Shown here: piece after piece, positions 59,599 to 59,914 of the stretch | How positions within the stretch are numbered: position 1 is the stretch's first letter | Layout: the number at the start of each line of letters is the position of its first letter | Source: an uncultured Lachnospiraceae bacterium | GTDB lineage: Bacteria; Bacillota; Clostridia; Lachnospirales; Lachnospiraceae | Length of the DNA stretch: 59,914 nucleotides | Assembly (NCBI GenBank): GCA_910587955.1 | Contig: CAJUNN010000013.1 | Span: forward strand, 1 to 59,914 | Reading direction: 5' to 3' | Notes under the pieces: generated by a model | What the model saw: the letters and a program-made list of their open reading frames with translations, nothing else | Told to the model about the DNA's origin: nothing | Database searches by the model: none | Program-made: the position numbers and the translations under genes

Positions 59599-59914
59599 AT
59601 GCGTGAAACAAGAACAACAGAGTTCAAAGAAACGATTACAAATACATTTTTAAAAACAGTAAGTGCCTTTTCGAATTACGACGGTGGAGAAATATTTTTT
59701 GGCATTGATGATAATGGTAATATCAAAGGACTGTCGGATGTAAAACAAGCATGTCTGGATATCGAAAATAAAATTAATGACAGCATTACTCCGCAGCCTA
59801 ATTATACACTGGAATTGCAGAATAATGACAGAACGATAAAACTGTCTGTAAAAAGCGGACTTCAAAAGCCATATTTATATAAATCGAAAGCATATAAGCG
59901 AAATGATACTGCAA
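59599..59914 (+). CDS. AlbA_2/Schlafen-type DNA-binding domain protein, 5' part only
   Basis: The first 105 codons of a gene that runs past the window. It opens MRETRTTEFKETITNTFLKTVSAF, continues SNYDGGEIFFGIDDNG-NIKGLSDVKQACLDIENKI and LKVKSGLQKPYLYKSKAY-like sequence. This is the AlbA_2 (Schlafen AAA_4-like) domain: an EFKE start, a helix, then G-G-x-[IL]-x-[FIL]-G-[IV]-D-D-x-G. Proteins with this start often carry a winged-helix C-terminus and act as regulators or in defence and mobile regions. A purine-rich GGAAAGAGAGAG precedes the ATG. Its neighbours, IS3 debris and a palindromic promoter, support an accessory region. Confidence 0.82.
   Translation, partial: MRETRTTEFKETITNTFLKTVSAFSNYDGGEIFFGIDDNGNIKGLSDVKQACLDIENKINDSITPQPNYTLELQNNDRTIKLSVKSGLQKPYLYKSKAYKRNDTA

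Noticed and set aside
1..59914. CRISPR arrays, tRNA and rRNA genes
   Set aside because: No regularly spaced repeats of CRISPR length, no tRNA T-loop/CCA patterns and no rRNA-like sequence were seen; the 17-base tandem units at 49300-49346 are too short and lack spacers.

Overview
The window looks like chromosome of a gut-type clostridium, most probably Lachnospiraceae. Pointers are the type III glutamine synthetase, the three-piece archaeal-type glutamate synthase, the Amt-PII fusion, Clostridia-style AddAB, a GerMN lipoprotein, a lysine riboswitch in front of dapA, and many YesM/YesN and RbsABC-type genes. Genes are dense and mostly on the minus strand. I saw no tRNA, rRNA, CRISPR array or complete insertion sequence.

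Layout. 1-7567 is a nitrogen-assimilation block: an ammonium transporter fused to PII (cut by the window start) and glnN on the minus strand, divergent from the glutamate synthase pieces gltB1-gltB2-gltB3. The two directions share a region with back-to-back consensus promoters and intrinsic terminators in both leaders. 7587-12153 is an Hsp70/J-protein pair. 12387-19434 is addB-addA. 19447-23527 is a coiled-coil FtsX-type ABC exporter. 23539-25288 is a compact ATPase plus small PD-(D/E)XK-like protein with its own promoter, resembling a defence module, followed by a DUF2130 gene. 26880-29676 holds a PPOX-family protein and a MATE pump divergent from its MerR regulator. 29726-33872 is an AgrC/AgrA-like two-component system beside a DUF6440 small protein and an ABC-2 transporter, with a candidate LytTR operator between them. 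34027-34504 is an apparent stand-alone non-coding RNA with a consensus promoter and its own terminator. 34632-39664 holds a GerMN lipoprotein, two glycosyltransferases, a VTT/DedA protein and a TIGR01906-like membrane protein. 39706-41669 is dapA-dapB under a lysine riboswitch. 41683-44952 holds a corrinoid adenosyltransferase, an SSB-like protein and typA.

45065-58981 is a sugar locus. A YesN-type response regulator, a YesM-type kinase with almost no extracellular part and an RbsA-like protein with both ATP sites destroyed are followed by an RbsABC importer and six catabolic genes (amidohydrolase, YjbQ, PfkB kinase, DUF4432, lyxose isomerase, xylulokinase). The inferred route is uptake of a pentose such as D-lyxose, isomerisation to D-xylulose and phosphorylation. 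The right end has IS3 transposase debris and the start of an AlbA_2/Schlafen-type gene whose promoter lies in a long perfect palindrome.

Strongest leads for something undescribed: (1) the kinase, regulator and dead-ABC-ATPase signalling trio; (2) the orphan RNA at 34027-34504; (3) the ATPase/nuclease pair at 23539-25288; (4) short repeats around CGGAACTGGAATA placed just upstream of ribosome binding sites in two distant operons. All calls were made by eye from sequence, without database searches.
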